Counted from the stretch's first letter, positions 8,317-17,396 are shown. The stretch is 64,000 bases of DNA from an uncultured Oscillospiraceae bacterium (GCA_944382965.1 CALWOA010000011.1:21214-85213); one strand, 5' to 3'. Numbers and translations are program-made. The notes: generated by a model from the sequence alone, not told the origin.

Positions 8317-9510
8317 ATGCCAATTCTTACCAAACGCCCCAACAAACGTCCATTAGGACTGTATATTCATGTGCCTTTCTGCCGCAGCAAGTGCCAGTAC
8401 TGCGACTTCTATTCCACCTGCACCAAGGAAGACAAGCTCATTGACGGCTACCTGGACGCAGTGTGCGACCACATCAAGGAGGCCGGAGAGCTGGCTCCCA
8501 ACTATAAGGTGGACACTGTCTACTTTGGCGGAGGTACCCCGTCCTACTTCGGAGCCGACGGTCTGGCGGTGATTATGACCACCATCCGCCGCAACTTCGA
8601 CGTGGACAACAACGCCGAAATCACCTTTGAGGCAAACCCGGATTCCGTATCTGACCGGCTGCTGCACCGGCTCCGGGCGGAGGGCTTCAACCGGGTCAGT
8701 CTGGGCATTCAGTCCGACGACGATGAGATGCTGAAAAAGCTGGGCCGTCCCCATACCTACGCCCAGGCGGTGGCGGCTTATCACAAAATCCGCAAGGCAG
8801 GTTTTCGCAACGTCTCCATTGACCTGATGTACGGTCTGCCCGGACAGGATTTGAAGGACTGGCAGGAGACACTGGACAATGTGCTGCGGCTGCTTCCAGA
8901 GCATATCAGCTGTTACGCCCTGAAAATTGAAGAGGGCACCCCCTTTGCCCAGTGCAAGGACATTCTGAATCTGCCCGATGACGAAACCCAGGCGGATATG
9001 TACCTGGCAGCGGTGGAAACCCTCCGGGGCCGGGGCTTCCGGCAGTACGAGATTTCCAATTTCTGCCGCAAGGGCCTGGTGTCCAAGCACAATATGAAGT
9101 ACTGGACCGGCGGAGAATACCTGGGCTTCGGCCCCAGCGCCAGCTCCGACTTTGCCGGCAAGCGCTATACCCTGAAACGGGACTTGCAGGCCTATATCAC
9201 CGGCATCCGGGAAGGCGGAGACATTATGGAGGACATTCAGGAAATCCCTCTGCGGGAGCGGGCGGGAGAATACCTGATGCTCCGGCTGCGCACCAGCGTG
9301 GGCATTGACGCTCAGGAGTATGAGAAAATGTTCCTGCTGCCCTTTGCTCCCCTGGAAGACGTGCTGGAACAGCGCCGCCGATTCTTCCACGCCACCCAGA
9401 CCGACACCGGTCGGTGGGTGCTGACCCCCAAGGGCTACCTGGTCAGCAACGACATCATCACCGACCTGCTGCTGGCCCAGGACGGGTCCAGCCCCCTCAA
9501 GCGGATATAA
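8317..9510 (+). CDS. hemW: Radical SAM protein HemW (HemN-like heme chaperone)
   Basis: A 397-residue radical SAM protein of the HemW group, thought to act as a heme chaperone and not as a true coproporphyrinogen dehydrogenase. The cluster-binding motif C-x(3)-C-x(2)-C is seen as CRSKCQYC near residue 22, followed by the GGGTPS motif. The C-terminal HemN-like domain is present. It is co-transcribed with lepA and ends at a bidirectional terminator. HemN with true oxidase activity has extra N-terminal residues missing here, hence the HemW call. Confidence 0.93.
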   Translation: MPILTKRPNKRPLGLYIHVPFCRSKCQYCDFYSTCTKEDKLIDGYLDAVCDHIKEAGELAPNYKVDTVYFGGGTPSYFGADGLAVIMTTIRRNFDVDNNAEITFEANPDSVSDRLLHRLRAEGFNRVSLGIQSDDDEMLKKLGRPHTYAQAVAAYHKIRKAGFRNVSIDLMYGLPGQDLKDWQETLDNVLRLLPEHISCYALKIEEGTPFAQCKDILNLPDDETQADMYLAAVETLRGRGFRQYEISNFCRKGLVSKHNMKYWTGGEYLGFGPSASSDFAGKRYTLKRDLQAYITGIREGGDIMEDIQEIPLRERAGEYLMLRLRTSVGIDAQEYEKMFLLPFAPLEDVLEQRRRFFHATQTDTGRWVLTPKGYLVSNDIITDLLLAQDGSSPLKRI

Positions 9511-9519
9511 ATGCAAAAA

Positions 9520-9550
9520 CCCTCCCGTCGTTTGCCGGGAGGGAAGCTTT
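9520..9550. terminator. Bidirectional terminator between hemW and the Cys-rich mini-gene
   Basis: An 8-bp GC-rich stem (9520-9527 with 9536-9543) is followed by AAGCTTTTT on the plus strand and by TTTTT on the minus strand, so it can serve hemW and the convergent minus-strand gene. Confidence 0.85.
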
Positions 9551-9552
9551 TT

Positions 9553-9576
9553 GCCCGGGTGGTATTCCACCCGGGC
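9553..9576. repeat. Perfect 10-bp inverted repeat
   Basis: GCCCGGGTGG at 9553-9562 pairs with CCACCCGGGC at 9567-9576 around a 4-base loop. Neither strand has a T-run directly after it. It is the second of three strong hairpins in about 100 bases; the third is at 9597-9619. Confidence 0.7.
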
Positions 9577-9596
9577 AGCGTTATTATGGTTTGACC

Positions 9597-9619
9597 GGGG
9601 CAGAGGGTTTCTCTGCCCC
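9597..9619. repeat. Inverted repeat just past the Cys-rich mini-gene
   Basis: GGGGCAGAG (9597-9605) and CTCTGCCCC (9611-9619) make a 9-bp stem with a 5-base loop, eight bases past the mini-gene stop on the minus strand. It could stabilise the 3' end of its mRNA. Confidence 0.65.
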
Positions 9620-9626
9620 ACAGGGC

Positions 9627-9752
9627 TTAGCAGCAGCCGCAGCCGTTGTCGTTGGTCATGGTGCCGTTACCGCAGCAGCAGAACAGCAGCAGAATCACGA
9701 TCCACCACCAGTTGTTGCCGATGCAGCTGCACAGATTGTTGTTACCACACAT
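9627..9752 (-). CDS. Small Cys- and Trp-rich membrane-type protein (41 residues)
   Basis: This is a 41-residue ORF with GGAGG eight bases before its ATG. The protein begins MCGNNNLCSC, has a short hydrophobic segment NNWWWIVILLLFCCC around residues 13-27, and ends in a glycine- and cysteine-rich tail. The pattern (Asn/Cys/Gly ends around one short hydrophobic core with adjacent tryptophans and a CCC cluster) looks like a small membrane peptide of unknown function. It lies downstream of dapH with no terminator in between, so it may be read from the dapH promoter. It is followed by three hairpins. Confidence 0.7.
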   Translation of the reverse strand: MCGNNNLCSCIGNNWWWIVILLLFCCCGNGTMTNDNGCGCC

Positions 9753-9844
9753 AAGAAGTACCTCCGAAACATGTTCTTGAGCTTCACCGCTCATTCCATG
9801 GTATTCCGCAGGGCAGAAAATGTGCGTCGGTACGGGGGGAAATC

Positions 9845-10537
9845 TTATAAAGTCCGCAGGGCATCCACCAGGGCGGTCTTGCCGGCGGTCTTTTCATCCT
9901 TGACCTTGATGACCCGGGCGGGACACCCGGCCACCACGGTGTTGGGCTCCACATCGGAAACCACAATGGCGCCGGCGGCAACCACGGCATCGTGACCGAT
10001 CCGGCATCCTTCAATCACCACGGCGTTGGCGCCGATGAGCACATTGTCCTCTACCACCACCGGAGTTGCGGAGGCAGGCTCCACCACACCGGCCAGCACT
10101 GCACCGGCGCCCACATGGCAGTTCTTGCCCACGGTTGCCCGGCCGCCCAGCACGGCGCCCATGTCGATCATGGTACCCTCGCCGATGATGGCGCCGATGT
10201 TGATGACCGCGCCCATCATAATCACGGCGTTCTTGCCGATCTCCACCTGCTCCCGGATAATGGCGCCGGGTTCGATCCGGGCGGGGATGTCTTTCAGATC
10301 CAGCATGGGGATGGCAGAGTTGCGGCAGTTGTTTTCAATTTCCACATGGACAAATTCGTTGCTTTCCAGCACCGGGGCAACGTCTTTCCAGTCGCCAAAG
10401 ACGATTTTGCAGCCTTCTGCGGCGGGGAACTCCCGGCAGTTGGGGAAGGCAACGGGCTGCTTTTCCCAGACGTAGACCTTTACCGGGGTTTTCTTTTCCG
10501 AAGTGCGGATATATTCAATAATCTGTTGTGCATCCAT
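9845..10537 (-). CDS. dapH: 2,3,4,5-tetrahydropyridine-2,6-dicarboxylate N-acetyltransferase
   Basis: A 230-residue acetyltransferase that acetylates tetrahydrodipicolinate with acetyl-CoA in the acetylase branch of DAP/lysine synthesis. Residues 1-85 are the DapH-specific alpha/beta N-terminal domain; residues about 90-205 are a left-handed beta-helix with hexapeptide repeats ([20 protein letters not shown]). The length matches DapH. It is divergently transcribed from an M20 deacetylase and an aminotransferase, the enzymes that would complete the branch. AAGGAG precedes the ATG, with a promoter TTGAGT-17-TATGAT upstream. Confidence 0.95.
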   Translation of the reverse strand: MDAQQIIEYIRTSEKKTPVKVYVWEKQPVAFPNCREFPAAEGCKIVFGDWKDVAPVLESNEFVHVEIENNCRNSAIPMLDLKDIPARIEPGAIIREQVEIGKNAVIMMGAVINIGAIIGEGTMIDMGAVLGGRATVGKNCHVGAGAVLAGVVEPASATPVVVEDNVLIGANAVVIEGCRIGHDAVVAAGAIVVSDVEPNTVVAGCPARVIKVKDEKTAGKTALVDALRTL

Positions 10538-10566
10538 AACGATTTTCTCCTTTTCTATGATGCTTC

Positions 10567-10595
10567 ATCATACCATCTTTTTGTTCCAAACTCAA
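10567..10595 (-). promoter_or_regulatory. dapH promoter
   Basis: On the minus strand TTGAGT (10590-10595) and TATGAT (10567-10572) have a 17-base spacer, about 30 bases before the dapH start. Confidence 0.7.
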
Positions 10596-10604
10596 GGGGA
10601 TAAA

Positions 10605-10633
10605 TTGACACCGCCGGGCATTTGGCGTATAAT
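10605..10633 (+). promoter_or_regulatory. Promoter of the M20 deacetylase operon
   Basis: TTGACA (10605-10610) and TATAAT (10628-10633) with a 17-base spacer: a full consensus SigA promoter. The 5' leader is only about 25 bases, so there is no room for a lysine riboswitch. Confidence 0.9.
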
Positions 10634-10663
10634 ACTGGTAAAATTTCCACAGGAGGCATTGCC

Positions 10664-11752
10664 ATGCCCTTAGCCGCTGACCGCCAGGCGCTGCACCGGA
10701 TTCCGGAGCTGGATCACGACCTTCCACAGACCCTGGCCTATCTGAAAAATGCTCTGAAAGGGATGCCTTGCCGGGTGTTTTCCCCAATGTCCGGAGCGCT
10801 GTGCGCCTGGTTTGACTTTGGCAGGGAAACCGCTATTGCCTTCCGGGCCGACGCCGATGCGCTGCCGATTGAAGAGAAAACCGGCGCTGCCTACGCATCC
10901 CAACACCCGGGGAAGATGCACGCCTGCGGCCACGACGGGCACATGGCAATTTTGCTGGAACTGGCCCGGCGGCTGAGCCGGAAGGAAGCTTTGCCTCACA
11001 ATGTGCTGCTGGTATTCCAGCCCGCGGAGGAGACCACCGGGGGTGCAAGAGAACTGTGCGAAACCGGGATTTTTGAAACCTATGGCGTACAGGCTATATT
11101 CGGACTGCACCTGTGGCCGGGACTGACCGCCGGGGTCATTGCCAGCCGGGAGCAGGAGATGATGGCCCGATCCTGTGAGGTGACTGTGGACATTTTCGGC
11201 AAAACTGCCCACATCGCAAAAGCCGCCGAAGGGGTTGACGCCCTGGCTGCCGGGGTAGAATTCTATCGTCAGGCCGGGGCGCTGGAGGAGTCTGTGCCCC
11301 AGGGAATTTTCCGGCTGCTGAAATTCGGCAAATTCCAAAGCGGCACCGTCCGCAATGCCCTGTCTGCCCACACTCACCTGGAAGGAAGTCTGCGGGCATT
11401 CCAGGATGCAATTTTTGAGGGACTTCAACAGGGACTGCGGGAGATTGGACATCAGGTGGAAAGGGCCTTCGGCTGCACGGTCCAGGTGCATATGAACGAC
11501 GGCTATCCCGCTGTGATGAACCCGCCGGAATTATTTGCCCGGGTACGCCGGGCGGTGGATTTTACCCTGCTGGAAGCGCCCAGCATGACCACCGAAGATT
11601 TTTCCTGGTATCAGCGGCATCTTCCGGGGATGTTTTTCTTCCTGGGAGTGGGGGATACCCCGGCGCTTCATGCCGATACCTTTGACTTTGACGAGGCCGT
11701 TTTGGAAAACGGCGCAGAATTTTTTGAACGATTGGCGGAGAATTTCCAATGA
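10664..11752 (+). CDS. M20-family amidohydrolase, probable N-acetyl-diaminopimelate deacetylase
   Basis: A 362-residue M20D metallo-amidohydrolase. The metal-binding motif HACGHDGHM near residue 88 and the acidic pair in PAEETTGGA are present, followed by the dimerisation domain and the C-terminal catalytic half. Its divergence from dapH and its 4-base overlap with an aminotransferase point to removal of acetate from N-acetyl-LL-DAP, the job of YkuR/DapL in Bacillus. The reading frame opens 14 codons earlier, but AGGAGG sits just before the ATG at 10664. Other M20D amidohydrolases (indole-acetamide or hippurate type) cannot be excluded by sequence alone. Confidence 0.85.
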   Translation: MPLAADRQALHRIPELDHDLPQTLAYLKNALKGMPCRVFSPMSGALCAWFDFGRETAIAFRADADALPIEEKTGAAYASQHPGKMHACGHDGHMAILLELARRLSRKEALPHNVLLVFQPAEETTGGARELCETGIFETYGVQAIFGLHLWPGLTAGVIASREQEMMARSCEVTVDIFGKTAHIAKAAEGVDALAAGVEFYRQAGALEESVPQGIFRLLKFGKFQSGTVRNALSAHTHLEGSLRAFQDAIFEGLQQGLREIGHQVERAFGCTVQVHMNDGYPAVMNPPELFARVRRAVDFTLLEAPSMTTEDFSWYQRHLPGMFFFLGVGDTPALHADTFDFDEAVLENGAEFFERLAENFQ

Positions 11753-12900
11753 TTCCAGTAAATCAGAACTTGTATAGTCTCCAGCGCAGCCCCATCCGGG
11801 TCTATACCAACCTGGCAAAGGAAGTACCGGGATGCGTTATGTTAACTATTGGAGAGCCGGATTTTGATACCCCGGATGTGGTGAAGGAGGCTGCTGTTGC
11901 GGCACTCAATCAAGGACAGACCCACTATGCCCCTAACCAGGGCACGGATGCTTTGCGCCGGGCGGTGGCGGCGTACGAAACCCGCCGGGGTCACGCCGTG
12001 AAAGAAAATCAGGTGCTCGTTACCATCGGCGCCAGCCAGGCCCTGTTTACTGCCCTGCTGGGCATCCTCAATCCGGGAGAAGAAGTGATTATCCCTACCC
12101 CGGGGTTTGTGCTGTATGAAAGTATCGCCGCCGTGGCGGGGGCCAAGACCGTATCACTGGATGTGACCAAAACCAACTTTCAGATTACGAAAGAGGCGCT
12201 GGAAGCGGCAATCACCCCCAAAACCAAGGCCATTATCCTCAATTCTCCCTGCAACCCTACCGGCGTGGTGCTGAGCCGGGAGAGCCTGCAGGCGGTGAAG
12301 GAAGCTGTGCTGGGCAGGCCCATTTTTGTGATTGTGGATAACGTCTATAACCAGCTGTGCTACGGCGAGTCCTGCCCGGACCTGAGTCTGGATAAAGAAC
12401 TGGCGGATCAGCTGATTCTGTGCCAGAGTTTTTCCAAGCCCTACGCCATGACCGGCTGGCGGGTGGGATATCTGACCTGCCCGGAGTATGTGATGGACCG
12501 GCTGCTGCTGCTCAGCGCCGCCAACATTGCCGCCGTGCCTACCTTCATTCAGGCCGCCGCTGCTGCGGCTCTGGAATCAGACCCCAGCGACATGATCCGC
12601 GCCTATGACAGCCGGAGACAGTATGTCTGCGCCCGGCTGAAAAAAATGGGACTTCGCTTCCCGGAGCCGGAAGGGGCATTTTATGTCTTTGTGGACATCT
12701 TCCCCTACGGGCTCAGCAGCGGGGAATTCTGCACCCGGATGATCCGCCAGGCCGGTGTGGCCGCCGTGCCCGGCAGCTGTTTCGGTACGGAGGGGTATAT
12801 CCGGCTGTCCTACTGCTGCAGCCGCGAATCTCTGAAAACTGGGCTGGATCGGATGGAAGCCTTCCTGAAAACCCTGCCCCGAAAGGATACCGCACAATGA
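11749..12900 (+). CDS. Class I/II aminotransferase, probable N-acetyl-DAP aminotransferase
   Basis: A 383-residue fold-type I PLP enzyme with the cofactor lysine in SFSKPYAMTGWRVGY and the NSPCNPTG motif. It overlaps the M20 gene by four bases (ATGA), so translation is coupled. With dapH and the deacetylase nearby, it is best explained as the PatA-like transaminase that converts N-acetyl-2-amino-6-oxopimelate to N-acetyl-LL-DAP. Related enzymes act on aspartate or aromatic amino acids, so the exact substrate is an inference from context. Confidence 0.85.
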   Translation: MIPVNQNLYSLQRSPIRVYTNLAKEVPGCVMLTIGEPDFDTPDVVKEAAVAALNQGQTHYAPNQGTDALRRAVAAYETRRGHAVKENQVLVTIGASQALFTALLGILNPGEEVIIPTPGFVLYESIAAVAGAKTVSLDVTKTNFQITKEALEAAITPKTKAIILNSPCNPTGVVLSRESLQAVKEAVLGRPIFVIVDNVYNQLCYGESCPDLSLDKELADQLILCQSFSKPYAMTGWRVGYLTCPEYVMDRLLLLSAANIAAVPTFIQAAAAAALESDPSDMIRAYDSRRQYVCARLKKMGLRFPEPEGAFYVFVDIFPYGLSSGEFCTRMIRQAGVAAVPGSCFGTEGYIRLSYCCSRESLKTGLDRMEAFLKTLPRKDTAQ

Positions 12901-13892
12901 GCGACAAGAAAAAAATTCTCCTGCTGACCACCGGCGGCACCATCGCCTCCGTTCCCGGTGGAGAGGGGTTGGTTCCCCACCGCTCCGGGGTGATGGAGCG
13001 GGAACTGGAACAGCTGCGCACCTATTACAGCATCACCGTCCAGGACGTGATGTGCCTGGATTCTTCCAATATCCGCCCGGAAGAGTGGCAGCTCATTGCC
13101 AAGACTGTTTTTGAGCAGCGGCAGGGCTATGACGGCATTGTCATCTCTCACGGCACCGATACCATGGCCTACACCGCCTCCGCTGTCACGTTTATGCTGC
13201 CGGACATTGACCTTCCGGTGGTGTTCACTGGTTCTCAGCTGCCCCTGACGGATATGCTCTCCGATGGACCGGACAATCTGCGCACTGCCTTTGCCATGGC
13301 GGCCTCGGGCTGCCCCGGTGTGTTTCTGGCCTTTGACCGGAAGGTGATGCTGGGCTGCCGGGCGGTGAAAGTCCGGGCTTCCGGCTTTTCCGCTTTTGAA
13401 AGCGTCAACGCCCGCTATGCTGCCCTGGTCAGCAACCAAGGACTGGTAATCGATCCCCAGGTATTGCCCAAATTTCAGGGGCAAAGCCGCCTGTGTCCGG
13501 ACATCAGCCGGGAGGTATTCCTGCTGAAACTGACTCCGGGACTGAATCCCGCGGTTTTCGATATGCTGGCTGCCATGGGTTACAAGGGCATCGTCATTGA
13601 AGCCTTCGGCCTGGGCGGTATGAACGTCCTCCACCGGGGTCTGCGGGGCATCCGCCGGTGTGTGGAGGATGGGGTGAGCATTGTGGTCACCACCCAGTGT
13701 CTGTACGACAGCGCCAATCTGGAAGTGTACCAGGTGGGCAACAAGCTGCTGGAACTGGGGGTCATCCAGGGCCGGGACATGACCTCGGAAGCCGCCATGA
13801 CCAAGCTGATGTGGGCCATCGGTCAGGGTATGGACCCCAATGAAATTGAAGCGCTCTTCGGCAAAAGCCTTGCCGGAGAAATCACGGTATAA
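12897..13892 (+). CDS. ansA: L-asparaginase, type I-like
   Basis: A 331-residue asparaginase that hydrolyses asparagine to aspartate and ammonia. Both catalytic threonine motifs are seen: LLTTGGTIAS at residues 8-17 and the SHGTDTM triad segment near residue 83. No signal peptide is present, so it acts in the cytoplasm. It overlaps the aminotransferase by four bases, placing aspartate supply in the same transcript as lysine synthesis enzymes; aspartate is the precursor of that pathway. Confidence 0.93.
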   Translation: MSDKKKILLLTTGGTIASVPGGEGLVPHRSGVMERELEQLRTYYSITVQDVMCLDSSNIRPEEWQLIAKTVFEQRQGYDGIVISHGTDTMAYTASAVTFMLPDIDLPVVFTGSQLPLTDMLSDGPDNLRTAFAMAASGCPGVFLAFDRKVMLGCRAVKVRASGFSAFESVNARYAALVSNQGLVIDPQVLPKFQGQSRLCPDISREVFLLKLTPGLNPAVFDMLAAMGYKGIVIEAFGLGGMNVLHRGLRGIRRCVEDGVSIVVTTQCLYDSANLEVYQVGNKLLELGVIQGRDMTSEAAMTKLMWAIGQGMDPNEIEALFGKSLAGEITV

Positions 13893-13917
13893 TTTTGAAG
13901 AGAAGAGAGGAGCAACC

Positions 13918-15531
13918 ATGGATCACATTTATGTAACCGGGCATCGCAATCCCGATACCGACTCCATTGTGGCTGCCATTGCCTATGCCGCGCTGCACAA
14001 TGCCTGCGGCGACCGGGAATACGAGGCCGCCTGCCTGGGCCAGGTGTCGGATGAGACCCAGATTGTGCTGGACCGTTTCGGCTTCCAGCCCCCCAAGCGG
14101 ATTACCGACCTGTATAACCAGGTGCGGGATCTGGATTTTGACATGCCGCCGGTACTCAATGCCGGTGTCACCGTGAGCCGGGCCTGGGATGAACTCCAGG
14201 AATACCCCTCCATTGCCGCTGTGCCGGTGGCGAAAGAGGACGGAACCCTCTATGGTATTTTGTCCCGGACGGACATTGCCAGCTACAATATGTCTGGCAT
14301 CACCTCCGGTGTGTTGGAAGAAGTGCCCCTGTTCAACGTGCTTTCCGTGCTGGAAGGCAAGGTGCTCAACGACGCCGGCGACCTGACCGACAGTGTAGCC
14401 GGAGAGGTTACCATCGCCCTGCCGGTGAGCCGGGACAATCTGCTCTTTCCCAACCGAAACAGCATTGTGCTGTGCGGCTACCAGCCGGAGATGATTCAGC
14501 GGGCTCTGGAGAGCAACGTCAACTGTCTGGTTCTGTGCCAGTCGGAGCTTCCTGCCCAGTTCCGGGATTTCCCCACCTCTACCTGCATCATTTCCACCCC
14601 CTTTGATGCGTACCGGGCTGCCCGGCTGCTGTTCCTGTCCACCCCGGTGGGCCGGATCTGCAATACCCAGGGGCTGGTGTGCTTCCACCTGGACGAACGG
14701 GTGGACGATGTGCGGGAAATCGTGCTGAAATACCGTCACCCCAGCTACCCCATTCTGGATGCCCAGGAACGGGTTGTGGGCATTCTGACCCGGTATCATC
14801 TGCTGCGCCCCCGGCGCAAACGGGTGGTGCTTGTGGACCACAACGAGGCATCCCAGTCCGTACCCGGCCTGGAGGAAGCGGAGATCCTGGAGATTATCGA
14901 CCACCATCGTCTGGCGGATATCCAGACTACCAACCCTATTTTTGTCCGCAATGAGCCCGTGGGCTCTACCAATACCATCATTGCCAGCATGTTCCAGGAT
15001 CGGGGTCTGATGCCCTCGGCGGCTTTGGCGGGCATGATGGCGGCGGCGATTCTGTCCGATACCGTCATGTTCAAGTCTCCTACCTGCACTCCCCGGGATG
15101 TGCGCACCGCAGAGCGGATGGCCCGGATTGCCAGTGTGTCCCTGGACGAACTGGGCAAGGCCATTTTCTCCGCTTCCGTAGAGCACAAAACTGCGGAGGA
15201 AGTGCTGTTTACCGATTACAAAGAGTTCCACATTGCCGGACACTCCCTGGCGGTGGCCCAGCTGACCTGCGTGGACAGCGCCGCGGTGCTCCAGCGCCGG
15301 GAGGAGCTGCTCAGGCTTATGGAAAGCCACGCCAAGAAGAAGGAACTGGATCTGGTGGTGCTGATGCTCACAGATGTGCTGCTGGAAGGCACCCAGATTC
15401 TCTACGTGGGCGATGATGAAACCATCCGCCAGGCCTTCAGTGTGACCCCCAAGGACAATACCGCCTTCCTGCCCAAGGTGATGAGCCGGAAAAAGCAGGT
15501 CATTCCCATGCTGTCGGATCTGTGGGGTTAA
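13918..15531 (+). CDS. ppaC: Manganese-dependent inorganic pyrophosphatase with CBS and DRTGG domains
   Basis: A 537-residue family II pyrophosphatase with a regulatory insert. Domains in order: DHH part 1 (GHRNPDTDS near residue 8), CBS, a DRTGG-like domain, a second CBS, DHH part 2 with DHNEASQ and DHHRLAD (near 305-330), then the DHHA2 domain. In known CBS-type enzymes adenine nucleotides bind the CBS pair and tune activity. A longer frame opens inside the asparaginase gene, but the ATG at 13918, preceded by GAGAGGAG and starting the conserved motif, is the likely start. Confidence 0.93.
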   Translation: MDHIYVTGHRNPDTDSIVAAIAYAALHNACGDREYEAACLGQVSDETQIVLDRFGFQPPKRITDLYNQVRDLDFDMPPVLNAGVTVSRAWDELQEYPSIAAVPVAKEDGTLYGILSRTDIASYNMSGITSGVLEEVPLFNVLSVLEGKVLNDAGDLTDSVAGEVTIALPVSRDNLLFPNRNSIVLCGYQPEMIQRALESNVNCLVLCQSELPAQFRDFPTSTCIISTPFDAYRAARLLFLSTPVGRICNTQGLVCFHLDERVDDVREIVLKYRHPSYPILDAQERVVGILTRYHLLRPRRKRVVLVDHNEASQSVPGLEEAEILEIIDHHRLADIQTTNPIFVRNEPVGSTNTIIASMFQDRGLMPSAALAGMMAAAILSDTVMFKSPTCTPRDVRTAERMARIASVSLDELGKAIFSASVEHKTAEEVLFTDYKEFHIAGHSLAVAQLTCVDSAAVLQRREELLRLMESHAKKKELDLVVLMLTDVLLEGTQILYVGDDETIRQAFSVTPKDNTAFLPKVMSRKKQVIPMLSDLWG

Positions 15532-15604
15532 GATGTTCCCATAATGGACGGTATGTTCCACGATATGGAAAACCCGCATTTGCGTAGAATGTAGGAGAAA
15601 TGTG

Positions 15605-17374
15605 ATGTTTGTTATTGGAGCCTTAATTTTTGTAATATCAACAGCGGGCTTTTTCTTGTTTATACACCGCAGATTGGCAGTTTCGATGGAATTTGTTCCT
15701 GCCATATTTTGCGTTAGCTGCGTGTGTTTTCTGTTTTTTGCCGGGATTTTGAATTTCTTGCCTGAAATGACGTGGTGTCTGGCTGGGGCAGGTGTAATCC
15801 TGTTCCTTCGGCAGTGGAAGGACATTGGTAAACTATCCAAACGCAGTTGGATTGTGCTTACCTGTTATGCCTTGGCGCTGGTATATGGAGCCTATCTTCT
15901 GGTGAAGGTCCCGCTGAATCATTACGATGATTTTTCCCATTGGGGTTTGGTTATCCGTGAAATGCTGAAGGATGACCGATTTCCTAATTTCTCCGACACA
16001 TTGATTACATTTCAGGCATATCCACTGGGCAGTGCCATCTGGGTGTACTATGTCTGCCGCCTGAGCGGTGGGGAGGAAGGCTTGTTTTTGCTGGCCCAGC
16101 AGATTTTACGGGTAAGTTTTTTGCTGCCGATTTTTGCTGGAATCCGGAAGGAAAATCGATTTTTGATTATTCCCGCATTGGGCTATGTTATCTTCGCGCT
16201 CATCGCCGGGACAGGAATTACCAATCTGCTGGTGGACAGCTTGCTGCCGTCTGCGGCGGTTGCTTTGTTTGCCATATTCTGCTATACACAGCAGGATACA
16301 AAACGGGCTGTTTTGCTGGCAGCGCCTATGGTGTTCTTCTTGTTTCAGGTAAAAAACAGCGGAATTTTCTTTGTTATTCTATTCTGGGTGTGGGCAGGTG
16401 CACGACTGCGCAAAGCGCCTAAGTCGGAACGGAAAGCATTTTTGCTCTGGGATATTTTGTTCCCATGTACCGGAGTGCTGCTGTGGCAGAAGCACGTGCA
16501 GCTGGTTTTTGCGGGCGGTTCCACCGCCAAGCATGCCATGACCATAGCCAATTATCAAAGCACCATGCTGGAAAAGAATGCCGGTGATGTGCTGACCATA
16601 TTGGAGGGGGTCGTTGGAAAATCTTTTCATATGGATAATGGAAGCTTCTGGCTTCTTGTGGTGGTTACCGCAGCGCTGCTGCTTTTGTTTGCATGGAACA
16701 TCTGTTTGGAGAAAAAGCGCACCGCAGTTATAATGCAGCTATGTATTAATTGGGGAGTCTACTGCCTGTATATGCTGGGAATCTGGGGGATGTACATCTT
16801 CTCAATGCCGGAGGCAGAAGCGATGACCTTGGCGGGATTTGACAGATATTCCAGCACTTGTGGAATTTTCCTATATGGTGTGAACACGATCTGGCTGATA
16901 CGAAATCTGGGTGGCTTGCTGCCGCCCCGCAGATTCCTTGCAGTGCTGGCTTGTGCCATTGCTGTGATGCTGCCTTTCTGGAGTATTACGGCAAATGGAG
17001 TGCAAAGCCGATATAGTTGTACATCTTTGCTTGTACGGAGCCAGAGAGGACGGGAAATTCGTAGCCGTATTGAACAAAGTTTGGACCGATATGGTTGGTT
17101 TTGGGAGGATGCACGCTGCATCGTGTACCAGAATGAAAAGGACGATGGTTACCTGTACTATGTACTGCGCTATGAAACCGGAATCTCAGGTATAACCACC
17201 CTCCAGGACCTTTCGGAGTATGACACTTTGACACAGATGGCAGAAGATGCTGAATACTTCCTGATTTGGACACCGGATGCTTACTCGGATCAGTTGCTAA
17301 AGGAATCTAACCGCGAGGATATCTGCGGTGAACAAGGTGCAATTGTGAATTTGATGTCGCTTCAAGAAAACTGA
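15605..17374 (+). CDS. Polytopic membrane protein, possibly a GT-C-like glycosyltransferase
   Basis: A 589-residue protein with about 12 membrane helices over residues 1-475 and a soluble tail of about 110 residues. The first extracellular loop has HYDDFSHWGLVIREML, an acidic and aromatic segment of the kind found in GT-C lipid-linked glycosyltransferases and related envelope proteins; no exact family is certain. A GTG three bases upstream is an alternative start; AGGAGA fits the ATG at 15605 slightly better. The gene is visibly more AT-rich than its neighbours and sits between two housekeeping units, so recent acquisition is likely. Confidence 0.6.
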   Translation: MFVIGALIFVISTAGFFLFIHRRLAVSMEFVPAIFCVSCVCFLFFAGILNFLPEMTWCLAGAGVILFLRQWKDIGKLSKRSWIVLTCYALALVYGAYLLVKVPLNHYDDFSHWGLVIREMLKDDRFPNFSDTLITFQAYPLGSAIWVYYVCRLSGGEEGLFLLAQQILRVSFLLPIFAGIRKENRFLIIPALGYVIFALIAGTGITNLLVDSLLPSAAVALFAIFCYTQQDTKRAVLLAAPMVFFLFQVKNSGIFFVILFWVWAGARLRKAPKSERKAFLLWDILFPCTGVLLWQKHVQLVFAGGSTAKHAMTIANYQSTMLEKNAGDVLTILEGVVGKSFHMDNGSFWLLVVVTAALLLLFAWNICLEKKRTAVIMQLCINWGVYCLYMLGIWGMYIFSMPEAEAMTLAGFDRYSSTCGIFLYGVNTIWLIRNLGGLLPPRRFLAVLACAIAVMLPFWSITANGVQSRYSCTSLLVRSQRGREIRSRIEQSLDRYGWFWEDARCIVYQNEKDDGYLYYVLRYETGISGITTLQDLSEYDTLTQMAEDAEYFLIWTPDAYSDQLLKESNREDICGEQGAIVNLMSLQEN

Positions 17375-17396
17375 TTCGCAAAATCCGCTTCCCCCT

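Noticed and set aside
10611-10663. A lysine riboswitch or T-box ahead of the DAP genes
   Set aside because: The consensus promoter lies about 35 bases before the start codon, leaving no room for such an RNA.
13882-15840. A 652-codon minus-strand open frame
   Set aside because: It is the antisense shadow of the CBS-type pyrophosphatase gene and crosses into the next gene without any recognisable domain.
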